From positions 620,001-684,000 of the forward strand of contig NZ_JAKGTI010000002.1 of the NCBI RefSeq assembly GCF_021568695.1: a DNA stretch of 64,000 nucleotides, in the 5' to 3' direction. Both the position numbers and the translations under genes were made by a program. Under the pieces are notes generated by a model that saw only the letters and a program-made list of their open reading frames with translations, had not been told where the DNA came from and ran no database searches. Positions 38,401 through 47,178 of this stretch are shown piece by piece. Every line of letters begins with the position of its first letter. The stretch's first letter is position 1. The stretch is from Maritalea mediterranea. Its GTDB lineage: Bacteria > Pseudomonadota > Alphaproteobacteria > Rhizobiales > Devosiaceae.

Positions 38401-39654
38401 AGCCAAATCAAAATTGTCTGCATTTGCAGAAAATTCTGCCGCGTCAACCGAGATATCGGCACTATTCAATTGGGCCACGCGGCCGCCTATTTTCAAACTG
38501 GCCGCCTTTAGCGCACCTTTCAACTGGCCTTGCAAGTTAACAGCCCCTAGGCGCACTTCGGTTTCACCGTCGGGTGAAAAGGCAACCTCTGTTTCCGCGT
38601 CACCAAATTGACCATTTAGCGACAAATCAACTGTGTCAGCGGCGTATGTGCCCTGCGCGTCAATTCGCGTCAGTGTAGATCGAAAGCGAGCGCTCTTAAT
38701 ACCAAACGTATTATTGCCTTTTCGCACCGCATCCACGTTGAGTTGTGATTGACCGGCCACAAAAGGCACCAGCATATCTGGCATAAAGGGCGCTAATTTA
38801 CCCACCAGCTCAGCCTGCACCCCTTGCTGGTCGTCCGCAAGGGACACGACAAGCGCCCCCTTCACGGCCTCTCGCCCATCCAAGGACGCGCTCAAATCTG
38901 CATTTAGGTTAGATAGGGGGCCGTTGGTGGCAATACGCGCCGCAAAAGCGGGCCGACCCGGTATATCAATAAGGTCGGCGAACAACCCCTCACCCGGCTC
39001 ATCAATGGCCAAATTCAACCCAAATCCGTTCTCAGCCGGTTCAATCCGCCAATCCGCCATCAAAATTGGCGCATCACGGTCCAACGAAATCAGTTGCAAC
39101 TCGCCACGCGTATTCAACGGCACATTTTGCGCAGCCAAATTGCCGCTTAACGCCAAACGCCGCGTCGTGCCCAGCACCGGCTCGTCCAACACAATTTCGT
39201 CAATTGAGATGTCGTCAATGACAGCGGCTCGCAACGGGTCTGGCAAAAACTGTTCCGGCAAGTCAAAGGTTGTCGGCGCTGCGTCTTGGGTTTCATCTGG
39301 TATGGGCAATCGATAGATGTGCACTTTGGCAACGGCGAGCCGGTCCAGCACCACGTGTCGCGAAATGAGTTGGCGCAATTGATAATCTACATGCACCCCT
39401 TCGATTTCGGCCCAAACCCCCTCTGCATCGCTTAGCTGAACTTTATCAATACGTAGCTTATCACCCAGCACTTGCTGCACACCGGTGATCTCCACCTGTT
39501 GCGCATCAGTACTTGCACTGTTGGCGATAAAGTTGCCGGTTATGTCGCGCCCCGTCGAGGTCAGCAATAAAAACGAAACGGCGCCCAACACCAGCACAAC
39601 TGCCACAGCAAGGGACAGTGTGATCCGCCATGTCCATTTCTTTATTGCATTCAT
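35470..39654 (-). CDS. tamB: Translocation and assembly module inner-membrane protein TamB
   Basis: This 1394-residue protein has an N-terminal membrane anchor (about residues 8-32), a very long beta-rich periplasmic region of repeated strands, and a C-terminal DUF490/TamB domain with RGRVDLLTKRFDFDTGQVTFRGSMDPALNF and the closing AGIFYERDY. It spans the periplasm, cooperates with TamA in outer-membrane protein assembly, and as an AsmA-like bridge may carry phospholipids. Start is ATG 39654; a TTG at 39687 would add 11 residues. It is 45 bases after tamA. Confidence 0.95.
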   Translation of the reverse strand: MNAIKKWTWRITLSLAVAVVLVLGAVSFLLLTSTGRDITGNFIANSASTDAQQVEITGVQQVLGDKLRIDKVQLSDAEGVWAEIEGVHVDYQLRQLISRHVVLDRLAVAKVHIYRLPIPDETQDAAPTTFDLPEQFLPDPLRAAVIDDISIDEIVLDEPVLGTTRRLALSGNLAAQNVPLNTRGELQLISLDRDAPILMADWRIEPAENGFGLNLAIDEPGEGLFADLIDIPGRPAFAARIATNGPLSNLNADLSASLDGREAVKGALVVSLADDQQGVQAELVGKLAPFMPDMLVPFVAGQSQLNVDAVRKGNNTFGIKSARFRSTLTRIDAQGTYAADTVDLSLNGQFGDAETEVAFSPDGETEVRLGAVNLQGQLKGALKAASLKIGGRVAQLNSADISVDAAEFSANADNFDLAAMQGKVAINAKAAAVQVQNPQIDPLLAGPVELSTDLAFSTNQVRFDNLTIESAALAAQGQGIFQPDTQNIAAELTAKIAGQDDGLYGQLFANGPADIEVRLVRDGQRLAAERLVVGSGNLNADLAAALTVEGIAANGSVGFTKLAAFDPRLEGQVKLGVEASGALNNPQVKLQLASQGVQLEGEPLDDLTGTIEGALNGGITLALNATYRQSPVEVQAEYIQQSDGRQLLRNVTANVPGGRAEGAITIADDGLLDGSFTLDIADLKELAPLLLQDGLAGDLTGKLVLEAVDGQQNLQFEAASDELSLATAKAQNVQLSAQASDLFDVPFINASARVENVLAANERVSDVQFDVRSEGQTYPFVLQAVYEGDQMRATGNGALNADGFTLNLEAFSGRYQNVPLELVAAATLTPADGGFRLALPGLRVGAGRVSANGQVGEQLDVDAQLTDFPLNLIENFVSTGQAIEGNLSASASITGSASSPRVEYRYQANGFSVALSRSNQLSALNLSGTGTLIDNRLSMENDIQGGGASARANGAINLATNGLNIDVAGQLPFEYLAQPLSRAGIRLTGAASINAQLGGSTAVPRYQGQITTSGARLTDVASNITVSNISGNIALNNDRAQVTSLTGTIGGGGQLSISGQTSLRPSEDLQSDYDIRVRNGSYEDGTISTQFSADLRLAGPLATGGSIGGVANIDQASITIPEQLGGGVSPVEIQHRGASGAVQKQAADLAPKPSASGGAGGGMNLDIQVNAPRRIYVRGRGVDAELGGQLRILGTTGNPSPSGQISLLRGRVDLLTKRFDFDTGQVTFRGSMDPALNFSANTRSDGYIYSIIVQGFASAPEFFFQSSPSLPHDEVVANLFFGKSLGELSPLQIAQLANAIATLNGSNSGPGLLDRLRSLAGVDNIDIKSNEQGETTVGIGGYLNDRTYVNVEKGTKAADDKVTIDLDITDSLKARGETAGDGRTEAGIFYERDY

Positions 39655-39699
39655 AAGGGACGGCCTTCGGCTATATCCTGCGGTCAAAGGGGCTTAACG

Positions 39700-41598
39700 C
39701 TAAAAAGCCTGTCCTATACCAAGATATAGGCCATAATTTGGTTCACCAGGAATATTATTAAGCGGGATCGCAACATCGGCGCGAATGGGCCCCAGAGGCG
39801 TCAAATAACGCAACCCAACACCAACACCGGTGTAAAAATCACCCCCCTGCCCCGGAATAGTCGAAGTAAAGGCCCCGCCCACATCGACAAAGCCAACAAC
39901 GCCGATTTGCTCGGTTGCCTTGAAGCGGGCTTCTAAAGATGTTTCGAGGAAGGACAAGCCTCCGGTGGGCACACCGGCACCAGTGCGAGGGCCGGCCGCC
40001 TGAAAGGCATAACCGCGAATGGAACCCGCGCCGCCCGCAAAGAACCGGCGGTCCACCGGCACATCGGCCAAATCCGCGCCGATGATCGACCCGGCAGCCA
40101 CACGCCCGGCAAGCACCAACCTTGCCGCCTCATCCACCGCATAATAGGTGCTGGCCCGAACCGAGCTTTTAACAAATTGGGCGCCACTATCGAAAGCATA
40201 AGTTGGCTCCGCGAAAGCGACCGCAAAAATGCCTTCGGTCGGGTTCAACGCATCATCGCGCGTGTCATAACTGAGCTCAAATGGCGCCGAAATAATCGAT
40301 TGGTTGGTGGTCACCCCATCAACAGTGAGCACCGCATATTCGCCAGTCAGGCCGCCACTTACGCTGATCTCATCCGTAATTTCATGGGTCAGATTGGCTT
40401 CAATCTTGCCGCCACGCTTGGTGAAGGCCTGCGGATTTTCGATATCGAACGAGATTTTGCCCTCAAAGCTTGTTTTAGGCCCAAAGGCATTGGGCTTGAA
40501 ATAAACCAGCGCCGTGTGAAAATCGAGTTTATCCAAACCGCCCTGGCCAATCCGGTTGACCGAGCCTTCCACCCGCACTTTTTCTGCGCCACCAAATAGG
40601 TTCCGGTGCACCCAGAAGCCCTCAACGCCCAAGCCGTCAGTGTTGCCAATTGTGGCACCAACCCCGATGGTCCTCGGTTTGCGTTCGCTCACTTCGATAT
40701 TGAGATCAACAATATCTGGCCGATCGGCACGCCGTTCGCGCTTGATCACCACGCTATTGAACACGCCCAATTTCTGCAAATTGCGCGTTGCACGTTTCGT
40801 GATGGCTGGCCGATAAATCTCGCCTCGCGGCAAATCCGCAATTTCAATAATTGTCTGTTCGCGCACGTCCTTCGCGCCGGAAACACGCACATCACCGATA
40901 TGCGCCAATTGGCCAGTTTCAATACGGATGGTCACCTCAAGCCGGTTAGTGCGATGGTCCGCCTCTATTGTGCGGTCAACCACTTCGGCAAAGGCATAAC
41001 CTTTTTCGCGCCAGTCGGTCAGGATCGCATTTTGCGCCTCCAAAATCACATCTGATTTGGCCACCTCGCCTGCCCGTAATCCAAAATCCGCAACGGCAAC
41101 GGGTTGCCCGTTGGTGCGCACATCGGGCGTGGCAAACACAAATTGCGCCCCAGCCTCGACTTGAATGGTCACTTGCGTCGCTTTGCCCTCGAGGCTGACG
41201 TCCAGCGGCACTTGGTCCAAAGGCGTACCATTGATCAGAATTTTCAATACTGCGCCGTAATAGGCTTCACCATACATGGCGGCCACAATACGTTTTTGGT
41301 CGACCCGAGCACGGGTCAAAAGGCTCACACTATCTTCAGGGGCGTCCGCCTGATTGCTCACCAAAAGTGAGGCATCCGCAATCACTTGCTCAAGCTCAGC
41401 TTTGTCCACCTGGATTTGCGTCGCATAGCGTACTTCGCCCGCCGCAGGCTCTAAATTCGCGGCGCTGGTAACGCGCGCATCGCCTCCGCCAAATGGCCAC
41501 AACTGAGACAGATTGAACGCAACTGCAGGGGTCGCCGCAATGCTCAAAAGTGCCACAACCGATATACCCGCCAATGCCCTATGCACCAAATTCAGCAA
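39700..41598 (-). CDS. tamA: Omp85-family outer membrane protein TamA
   Basis: This 632-residue protein has a signal peptide ending near AVA at about residue 27, POTRA domains in the N-terminal half (about 50-290; DVRVSGAKDVREQTIIEIADLPRGEIYRPA marks one) and a C-terminal 16-strand Omp85 barrel. The barrel carries VRGYAFQAAG-type loop residues (SIRGYAFQA) and ends in a terminal aromatic (GIGQAF). The apparent start is TTG 41598 with GGAG upstream; GTG 41586 is possible and would keep the signal peptide. It is paired with tamB as usual. Confidence 0.93.
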   Translation of the reverse strand: MLNLVHRALAGISVVALLSIAATPAVAFNLSQLWPFGGGDARVTSAANLEPAAGEVRYATQIQVDKAELEQVIADASLLVSNQADAPEDSVSLLTRARVDQKRIVAAMYGEAYYGAVLKILINGTPLDQVPLDVSLEGKATQVTIQVEAGAQFVFATPDVRTNGQPVAVADFGLRAGEVAKSDVILEAQNAILTDWREKGYAFAEVVDRTIEADHRTNRLEVTIRIETGQLAHIGDVRVSGAKDVREQTIIEIADLPRGEIYRPAITKRATRNLQKLGVFNSVVIKRERRADRPDIVDLNIEVSERKPRTIGVGATIGNTDGLGVEGFWVHRNLFGGAEKVRVEGSVNRIGQGGLDKLDFHTALVYFKPNAFGPKTSFEGKISFDIENPQAFTKRGGKIEANLTHEITDEISVSGGLTGEYAVLTVDGVTTNQSIISAPFELSYDTRDDALNPTEGIFAVAFAEPTYAFDSGAQFVKSSVRASTYYAVDEAARLVLAGRVAAGSIIGADLADVPVDRRFFAGGAGSIRGYAFQAAGPRTGAGVPTGGLSFLETSLEARFKATEQIGVVGFVDVGGAFTSTIPGQGGDFYTGVGVGLRYLTPLGPIRADVAIPLNNIPGEPNYGLYLGIGQAF

Positions 41599-41729
41599 TT
41601 TGCTGCTACTCCAACTACTTAACTTGTCTTTTATCCTAATCGAAAAACCCTACCACAGTGCTAAGCCGCTGACAAAACCATTCAACCGGTAACGCACAAG
41701 ACACTGCTTTGTTCAATCTCCCTCTCAAC

Positions 41730-41745
41730 TGTCACTGAAGTGACA
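41730..41745. promoter_or_regulatory. Palindrome between tamA and the TIM-barrel gene
   Basis: TGTCACT-GA-AGTGACA is a 7+2+7 perfect dyad located 50 bases upstream of the TIM-barrel start and about 130 bases from tamA. It looks like an operator for a dimeric regulator; the regulator is not known. Confidence 0.45.
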
Positions 41746-41795
41746 TTGGAATTGCCTAAAACGCCCACAACTTTATGAGCAGTGGGAGGCCGCAA

Positions 41796-42728
41796 GTGGC
41801 ACACCTTGTGGGATTCAGCGTCGGTAATTTTGGACAACAGGGCGATTTAGATGCATTGGGCAAACGCATCGCCGAACAGGTGGATCTGGGCGCAAACTTT
41901 TGTGAATTAGACGCCTCCAGTCTGGATGTTGTCGCGGCCTGCCGATTGATGCCCTCACGTCTCACCAAACTAAAGACCATCTTAACACGCCTCAAAATTG
42001 CATATGCGCTGCACGCGCCAATTGCGATCAATCTGATGGATCGTCGCCATATTGACCATCATTTGCGCGCGGCCATGGCTAGCCTGGAGTTGGCCGCCGA
42101 ATGCGAGGCAGAGATCATGGTCATGCACCCCGGTCGCGTTCAACCCGACCATTGGGCTGATAATGCCAGACAATTCTTGGCCCTAGAAGCGGAAGATCTG
42201 TACATTTTGGCCGATCGCGCCCAAAATCTCGGTGTCACCATCGCTTATGAAAACCTCAATCCCAATCGTCACAACATGGCGGGCACGGAAACCTCCTATG
42301 CGCTCGACCTGCAAGCTCTAGCCGCGCAGCTAGAACGGATCGGCCACCCGCATCTGGTCGCGTGTTTTGATGTGAGCCATGCGCAGCAAGGGGCAACATT
42401 GCAGGGATATTATGTGCTCGAGAAATTGCCGATATTGACCCCACATATTGGCCATATCCATTTTTCAGATTCCACGGGCGTTCCTGCCACCATTAAGTGG
42501 AACAATGACGGCGAACGCCTGTTCTTCAGCATCGGCGACATGCATGCGGCCCCCGGTTTCGGGACCATTGATTTTGACGCCATCGCCGACACCTTTAAAC
42601 TTGAAAGGTCCGTGGGCATCATCATCGAACTCAAGGGCAATCACTATGCCCATTCCGGCCGCCAAACCCTGGCAGCAGCCAAGACATTCGCCGCCAACAT
42701 AATTAAGCAAAATGCCGCGATTGCTTAG
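41796..42728 (+). CDS. Xylose isomerase-like TIM-barrel protein next to the phn operon
   Basis: This protein of about 310 residues has the sugar phosphate isomerase/epimerase (AP endonuclease family 2) barrel. Candidate metal ligands are visible in [43 protein letters not shown] and IIIELKG. GTG 41796 with GGGAGG six bases before it is the preferred start; ATG 41775 would swallow that site. Its stop codon interleaves with that of the convergent phosphonate acyltransferase gene. No exact substrate can be given; the position suggests, but does not prove, a link to phosphonate-derived ribose phosphates. Confidence 0.8.
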   Translation: MAHLVGFSVGNFGQQGDLDALGKRIAEQVDLGANFCELDASSLDVVAACRLMPSRLTKLKTILTRLKIAYALHAPIAINLMDRRHIDHHLRAAMASLELAAECEAEIMVMHPGRVQPDHWADNARQFLALEAEDLYILADRAQNLGVTIAYENLNPNRHNMAGTETSYALDLQALAAQLERIGHPHLVACFDVSHAQQGATLQGYYVLEKLPILTPHIGHIHFSDSTGVPATIKWNNDGERLFFSIGDMHAAPGFGTIDFDAIADTFKLERSVGIIIELKGNHYAHSGRQTLAAAKTFAANIIKQNAAIA

Positions 42729-43333
42729 CGGTATTTTTCAATAAATGCGTCAATGTCTAATGCTCTAATATCCGGAATCGCGGCCTTATATTTCTCACGG
42801 GGCCAATCCCACACGGCGATCTGTTCCAGCGCCTCGGCCTGCGCTTCGGTGAACCGCCGCTTGATAAATTTGGCCGGCACGCCGCCCACCACACTATAAG
42901 AGTCGACATCTTTGGTCACCACGGCACCCGCGCCGATCACCGCGCCATTGCCCACCGTGACCCCGGCAGTGATAGTCACCCCGTGCCCGATCCACACATC
43001 ATGGCCGATCGTGACCCAATGGTTTTTGCGCCAGTCAAAAAATTCATGATCATCATCGCCCAGATCATATTGCTCGGCCCGATAGACCGAATGGTGTTGC
43101 AAAGCCCGCCAGGTCGGGTGGTTGCCCGGGTTGATCCGCACCGAATTGGCGATAGAGCAAAACTTGCCAATTGTGGTCCACACCACATGTCCATCCTGCG
43201 TGATGTAAGAATAGTCGCCCATCTCACTTTCGCGCAGCATGGTGCCTTTTCCCACATCGGTCCAAGCGCCCAACGTGCAATCTTTCACATCCGCTTTCGG
43301 ATGGATGGTCGGTGCCTCACTCAGTTGTTTCAT
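42725..43333 (-). CDS. Phosphonate-cluster hexapeptide-repeat acyltransferase (TIGR03308-like)
   Basis: This 202-residue protein has a left-handed beta-helix of hexapeptide repeats ([37 protein letters not shown]) and the CoA-binding [14 protein letters not shown] ending. Such transferases are regular members of C-P lyase operons in alphaproteobacteria, where they may acetylate aminoalkylphosphonates in the role PhnO plays in E. coli. It is the last gene of the phn operon, 74 bases after phnE. Confidence 0.88.
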   Translation of the reverse strand: MKQLSEAPTIHPKADVKDCTLGAWTDVGKGTMLRESEMGDYSYITQDGHVVWTTIGKFCSIANSVRINPGNHPTWRALQHHSVYRAEQYDLGDDDHEFFDWRKNHWVTIGHDVWIGHGVTITAGVTVGNGAVIGAGAVVTKDVDSYSVVGGVPAKFIKRRFTEAQAEALEQIAVWDWPREKYKAAIPDIRALDIDAFIEKYR

Positions 43334-43358
43334 ATGTCTTCCCCTAATTGAAAAGTGG

Positions 43359-43379
43359 GACGCTCAAAAAGCGCCCCAA
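43359..43379 (-). terminator. Weak stem-loop between phnE and the acyltransferase gene
   Basis: GGGACGCT and AGCGCCCC pair through eight positions with one G-T pair around a five-base loop, and a short ACTTTTC follows on the minus strand. It could lower expression of the last gene. Confidence 0.4.
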
Positions 43380-43407
43380 TTGATGTGACTGTCATCGCCA
43401 ATATTGA

Positions 43408-44265
43408 TTATTTTGTGCCACCAAATTCACCAATGATCTGCTTGCGGATTTTCGCGCTCAGCCAGTCAATGATGTAGACCATGATGATGATCAAAAAGAT
43501 GATCGACCAGGCTTCATCCCATTTATAAGCGGCAATCCGGTCCGAGAGCAGAAAGCCAATGCCCCCCGCGCCAACAATACCCAGAATGGTGCCGGACCGC
43601 ACATTGGATTCAAAATTGTACAGAAGAATCGAGATGATCACCGGGCTGACTTGCGGCATCACCCCGAACCTGATGGTTTGAAACCGCGACCCGCCGGAGG
43701 CTTTCACCCCGTCCACCGGTTTTTCCGACGTATTTTCAATCGCCTCAGAAAACAGTTTGGCAAAGGTGCCGATTTCAGAAACGGCCATGGCTAAAATCCC
43801 CGGCAACGGCCCCAGGCCGAAGGCCCGGATAAAGATGAGCGCCAAAATTAAGGTCTCGAAGGCACGGATAATATCATATCCCCGCCGTGTGCTGTGGCGA
43901 ATGAAGGGGATCCGATTGATGTTTTTCGCGCCCAAAAAGGACAAGGGAAAGGCAATCACCGCGCCCAACACGGTCCCCAAAAAGGCGATGGCCAAGGTTT
44001 CCAACAAGCCCTCAACAATCGGGGCAAACTCGCCCCAACTGGTCCAGATATAAGGCGGGAACATAAAGCTGAGCACCTGCCCCAGCCGCTGCACGCCGAT
44101 GAAAATCCGTGTCGGCGAGAAATCGAACGCCACAAGACAATAGATAAACAGGGCAATAAAACCACCCCACACCGCATAGCGGCGCACGCGCACCTCCAAA
44201 GGTTCGGTGAACAAATGCGGGTGCCGCGCCTTATAACGGGCCACTTCATAATGCTGAATGCTCAT
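43408..44265 (-). CDS. phnE: Phosphonate ABC transporter permease PhnE (second copy)
   Basis: This 285-residue protein has about six membrane helices and the EAA-type coupling loop EKPVDGVKASGGSRFQTIRFGVMPQVSPVIISILLYNFESNVRSGTILGIVGAGGIG typical of PhnE. It overlaps the upstream phnE by four bases. Two different PhnE proteins suggest a heterodimeric channel for PhnCD. Confidence 0.94.
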   Translation of the reverse strand: MSIQHYEVARYKARHPHLFTEPLEVRVRRYAVWGGFIALFIYCLVAFDFSPTRIFIGVQRLGQVLSFMFPPYIWTSWGEFAPIVEGLLETLAIAFLGTVLGAVIAFPLSFLGAKNINRIPFIRHSTRRGYDIIRAFETLILALIFIRAFGLGPLPGILAMAVSEIGTFAKLFSEAIENTSEKPVDGVKASGGSRFQTIRFGVMPQVSPVIISILLYNFESNVRSGTILGIVGAGGIGFLLSDRIAAYKWDEAWSIIFLIIIMVYIIDWLSAKIRKQIIGEFGGTK

Positions 44266-45203
44266 GTGCGTTCTCCCATACCGATAATGCGGTGACGCAG
44301 TTTTTCGGACAGATAATCGATGATCACGACCGTGAAAAAGATGATGACGAACAGGGCCGACAAATCGGTATATTCCTGAAAACTCATGGCCGTGCGAAAT
44401 TCCTGGCCCAAGCCGCCCGCGCCCACATAACCAATGATGGAAGAGGCGCGCACATTAATTTCAAAACGGAGCAAGGTGTAGCTGATGATATTGGGCATCA
44501 CTTGCGGCACCGCGCCATAGCGGATCTGATCAAACCAGCTGCCGCCCGCGGCTTTAACGCCCTCAAGTGGGCGCATGTCAATATTCTCATTCACTTCAGA
44601 ATAAAGCTTGCCCAGGGCGCCCGTCGCATGCAGCGCAATCGCCAACACCCCGGCCATCGGCCCGACAGAAAAGCAAAACACAAAGATCAGCGCCCACACC
44701 AATTCCGGCACGGTCCGCGCAATTTCCAGATAGCGGCGACACACCCACAATACATATTTGTTCGGCGTCAGGTTACGCGCGGCGGGAAAAGACAAAACAA
44801 AACCGCCAATCACCCCCAACACCGTGGCCATAAAGGCAATCAAAATGGTTTCCAGCAGCAATTGCATCCAGATCGGCCAGCGCCAGAACCAGTTGGCCAG
44901 ATCAGCCCCGAGATTTTCCCAGGTCAATGTGGGAACGGTCTGCACGACAAATTCGCCAAGACGAGGCAGGCCGGCGGAAATGATCCAGCGCCATTCCCGC
45001 GCGCCGTCAATTGTGGTGACCTGCGTCACTTTAAAAAAGTCGCCGATCCAGGCGGTGAGCATAAACAGAACAAAAAAGACAAGGCTGCCAATGGCCCAGT
45101 TCAGACGCATGGATTTGCGGTGCGCCAGAAAATCACTTTCAAACTGATCGATTGGCGCCACACTGGGGGGCAAATCACTAAGGCTGGTGGCCTGAACACT
45201 CAT
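44262..45203 (-). CDS. phnE: Phosphonate ABC transporter permease PhnE (first copy)
   Basis: This 313-residue protein is homologous to the next gene's product but with a longer N-terminal cytoplasmic tail. The coupling loop is DMRPLEGVKAAGGSWFDQIRYGAVPQVMPNIISYTLLRFEINVRASSIIGYVGAGGLG. It lies 64 bases after phnD, behind a strong stem-loop. Confidence 0.94.
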   Translation of the reverse strand: MSVQATSLSDLPPSVAPIDQFESDFLAHRKSMRLNWAIGSLVFFVLFMLTAWIGDFFKVTQVTTIDGAREWRWIISAGLPRLGEFVVQTVPTLTWENLGADLANWFWRWPIWMQLLLETILIAFMATVLGVIGGFVLSFPAARNLTPNKYVLWVCRRYLEIARTVPELVWALIFVFCFSVGPMAGVLAIALHATGALGKLYSEVNENIDMRPLEGVKAAGGSWFDQIRYGAVPQVMPNIISYTLLRFEINVRASSIIGYVGAGGLGQEFRTAMSFQEYTDLSALFVIIFFTVVIIDYLSEKLRHRIIGMGERT

Positions 45204-45220
45204 TTTGACACCTCTTCACA

Positions 45221-45257
45221 AAAAAGCGGACACCCGCATAAGGGGCGCCCGCCTTTT
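45221..45257 (-). terminator. Fifteen-pair stem-loop after phnD
   Basis: The two arms (45221-45235 and 45243-45257) pair over 15 positions including three G-T pairs, with a seven-base loop, and the right-hand end on the minus strand runs into five to six T. It is a likely partial terminator separating abundant phnD message from the permease genes. Confidence 0.8.
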
Positions 45258-45267
45258 GATTTCACAC

Positions 45268-46185
45268 TTAACCGCCGCGACGCTGTTCTTTGATCCATTG
45301 ACGCATGTCAACGATCCACTGATAGCGCTCATGGTCAACCGGATGGAAACCGGCGGCCGGGTTGGCATTGTCTTCGGTCCAGCCTGAATAAAGCTTATAG
45401 CCTTCTTCATCGTCCATCGGGAAAGAGGTGATCGCGGCTGTAACTTCTTCGATCATCTGCTCGGGCAGATTGGCGCGGAAGGTCCACGGGCCAGATGTGA
45501 TCTCTGGGCTTTCCCAGATCTTGCACACGACACCGCCTTCGATCATGCCCTTCTCTTCCATGCGCTGATAAACGCCATCGGCTTCATTGTTCCACCAGGT
45601 GGAGGCCGTATCGAACGTGCCGTTCACCACGCCCTGCACGCCAGCTTCGTGGGAGCCTGAGAATGTTACTGTGCCGAAATGATCCTCAGGCTTGAAGCCT
45701 TCCTTATTGACCATATTGAAATAAGGCACCGCATAACCGGACGTGGAGTCTGGATCAGCAAAAGCATGTACTTTGCCTTTGGCATCTTCCAGGCTCTCGA
45801 TGCCGCTGTCACAGCGGGTCACAACGATCGATTTATAGCCTGTGTTGCCGTCTTGCTTTTTGGTGGTCAAGGTTGGCACCACACCGCCATTTGTGGCCGT
45901 GTAAGCTGCTGCATATGAAGAAGAGCCAAAGCGAGCAATCTCAATCTGGTCGGCAGCCATGGCTTGGATCACGCCATCATAATTGCCAGCAGTAAAGATC
46001 TCGACCTTTACGCCGAGTTTTTCTTCCAGATAATCGCGCAAAGGCTCATTGCGCTCCAAACGGTCCTGTTCGTTTTCACCGGAGAGAATACCAAATTTGA
46101 TAACTTGATAATCTTCTTTCCATCCGTCTGCCATGGCAGGTGTAATCATCAGCGCCAATAGCGCAGTGGTGGTCAGCAACTTCAT
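45268..46185 (-). CDS. phnD: Phosphonate ABC transporter substrate-binding protein
   Basis: This 305-residue periplasmic protein has a signal peptide ending at MADG (about residue 20). The family sequence is KFGILSGENEQDRLERNEPLRDYLEEKLGVKVEIFTAGNYDGVIQAMAADQIEIARFGSSSYAAAY. It binds alkylphosphonates for import. It is located between phnC and phnE. Confidence 0.96.
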   Translation of the reverse strand: MKLLTTTALLALMITPAMADGWKEDYQVIKFGILSGENEQDRLERNEPLRDYLEEKLGVKVEIFTAGNYDGVIQAMAADQIEIARFGSSSYAAAYTATNGGVVPTLTTKKQDGNTGYKSIVVTRCDSGIESLEDAKGKVHAFADPDSTSGYAVPYFNMVNKEGFKPEDHFGTVTFSGSHEAGVQGVVNGTFDTASTWWNNEADGVYQRMEEKGMIEGGVVCKIWESPEITSGPWTFRANLPEQMIEEVTAAITSFPMDDEEGYKLYSGWTEDNANPAAGFHPVDHERYQWIVDMRQWIKEQRRGG

Positions 46186-46229
46186 GGGAATCTCCTGATA
46201 GATGTGCTGGTTAGGGTTGGATTGGGAAA

Positions 46230-47036
46230 CTAGGCGGCAACAGGCTCTTGGCCTTTGACAGATGTCGAGGTTACTGCTTCGTTGAAATCTTCAAGGCCGT
46301 CTGCGCCATAAATGTCGCGCACAACAGCGTCGGTCAGCTCGTGGGCTGGGCCGTCAAACATCACCTGGCCCTGGCGCATGGCGATGATCCGCCCGCAATA
46401 TTCGCGCGCTGTATCCAGCGTGTGCAGATTGACCAGAACGGTGAGTTTATCTTCTTCATTGATGGTGCGCAGCGCTTCCATCACGCGGGTTGCATTGCCC
46501 GGGTCGAGCGAGGCAATCGGCTCATCCGCGAGCATGATGCGCGGATTTTGCACCAGCGCGCGGGCAATGGCGACGCGTTGCTGTTGACCGCCGGAAAGCG
46601 TGCCTGCCCGCTGCAGCGCAAACGGCACCATATCCAGCCGATCAAGCGCCTTGGCGGCCATGGCCCGCTCTGCATCGGAAAATCGCATGGCGGTTGACGA
46701 CAAGATGCTATGCTCGGCCACCCGGCCGATCAACACATTGGTGATCACATCCAACCGGTCAACCAGGTTGAATTGTTGAAAGATCATCGCGCAATCGCGC
46801 CGCCACTGGCGCAGGGCCTTGCCCTTGAGCTTGGTGATGTCGACGCCATCAAAAGAAACCGAACCTTCTGTCGGGTCAATCAAACGGTTAATCAACCGCA
46901 GCAAAGTAGATTTGCCCGCACCAGAGCGGCCAATCACGCCCACAAACTGCCCCGCTTCGATTTCGAGCGTGGCGCTATCCACCGCTTTGGTGGTGCCAAA
47001 ATGCTTGGAAAGTCCAGAAATATTAAGAGCGGCCAT
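46230..47036 (-). CDS. phnC: Phosphonate ABC transporter ATP-binding protein
   Basis: This 268-residue ATPase has Walker [13 protein letters not shown] (about residues 36-47), the PhnC-typical [40 protein letters not shown], signature [15 protein letters not shown] and Walker [21 protein letters not shown] precedes the start. It begins the transporter half of the operon, 142 bases after phnM. Confidence 0.96.
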   Translation of the reverse strand: MAALNISGLSKHFGTTKAVDSATLEIEAGQFVGVIGRSGAGKSTLLRLINRLIDPTEGSVSFDGVDITKLKGKALRQWRRDCAMIFQQFNLVDRLDVITNVLIGRVAEHSILSSTAMRFSDAERAMAAKALDRLDMVPFALQRAGTLSGGQQQRVAIARALVQNPRIMLADEPIASLDPGNATRVMEALRTINEEDKLTVLVNLHTLDTAREYCGRIIAMRQGQVMFDGPAHELTDAVVRDIYGADGLEDFNEAVTSTSVKGQEPVAA

Positions 47037-47115
47037 GTCACCCTCCCCTTTTCATTCGGATGATTTAGGGAAGTGATACCGCGCCTAAATGACGCTCTAT
47101 GTGCAGAAATGTAAA

Positions 47116-47163
47116 ACTTGTGTCACAAGTCCGGATGAATTGGTTGAAACCCAATTCATCCGG
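47116..47163. repeat. Adjacent palindrome and 13-base hairpin between phnM and phnC
   Basis: ACTTGTGTCACAAGT (47116-47130) is a perfect 7+1+7 dyad. It directly abuts a hairpin whose arms CCGGATGAATTGG (47131-47143) and CCAATTCATCCGG (47151-47163) are perfect inverted copies around a seven-base loop. The hairpin is 15 bases after the phnM stop and lacks a following T-run, so it may protect the phnF-M message or act in partial termination. The palindrome is a possible operator for a promoter in front of phnC. Confidence 0.75.
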
Positions 47164-47178
47164 TATTTATTCAGCCTT

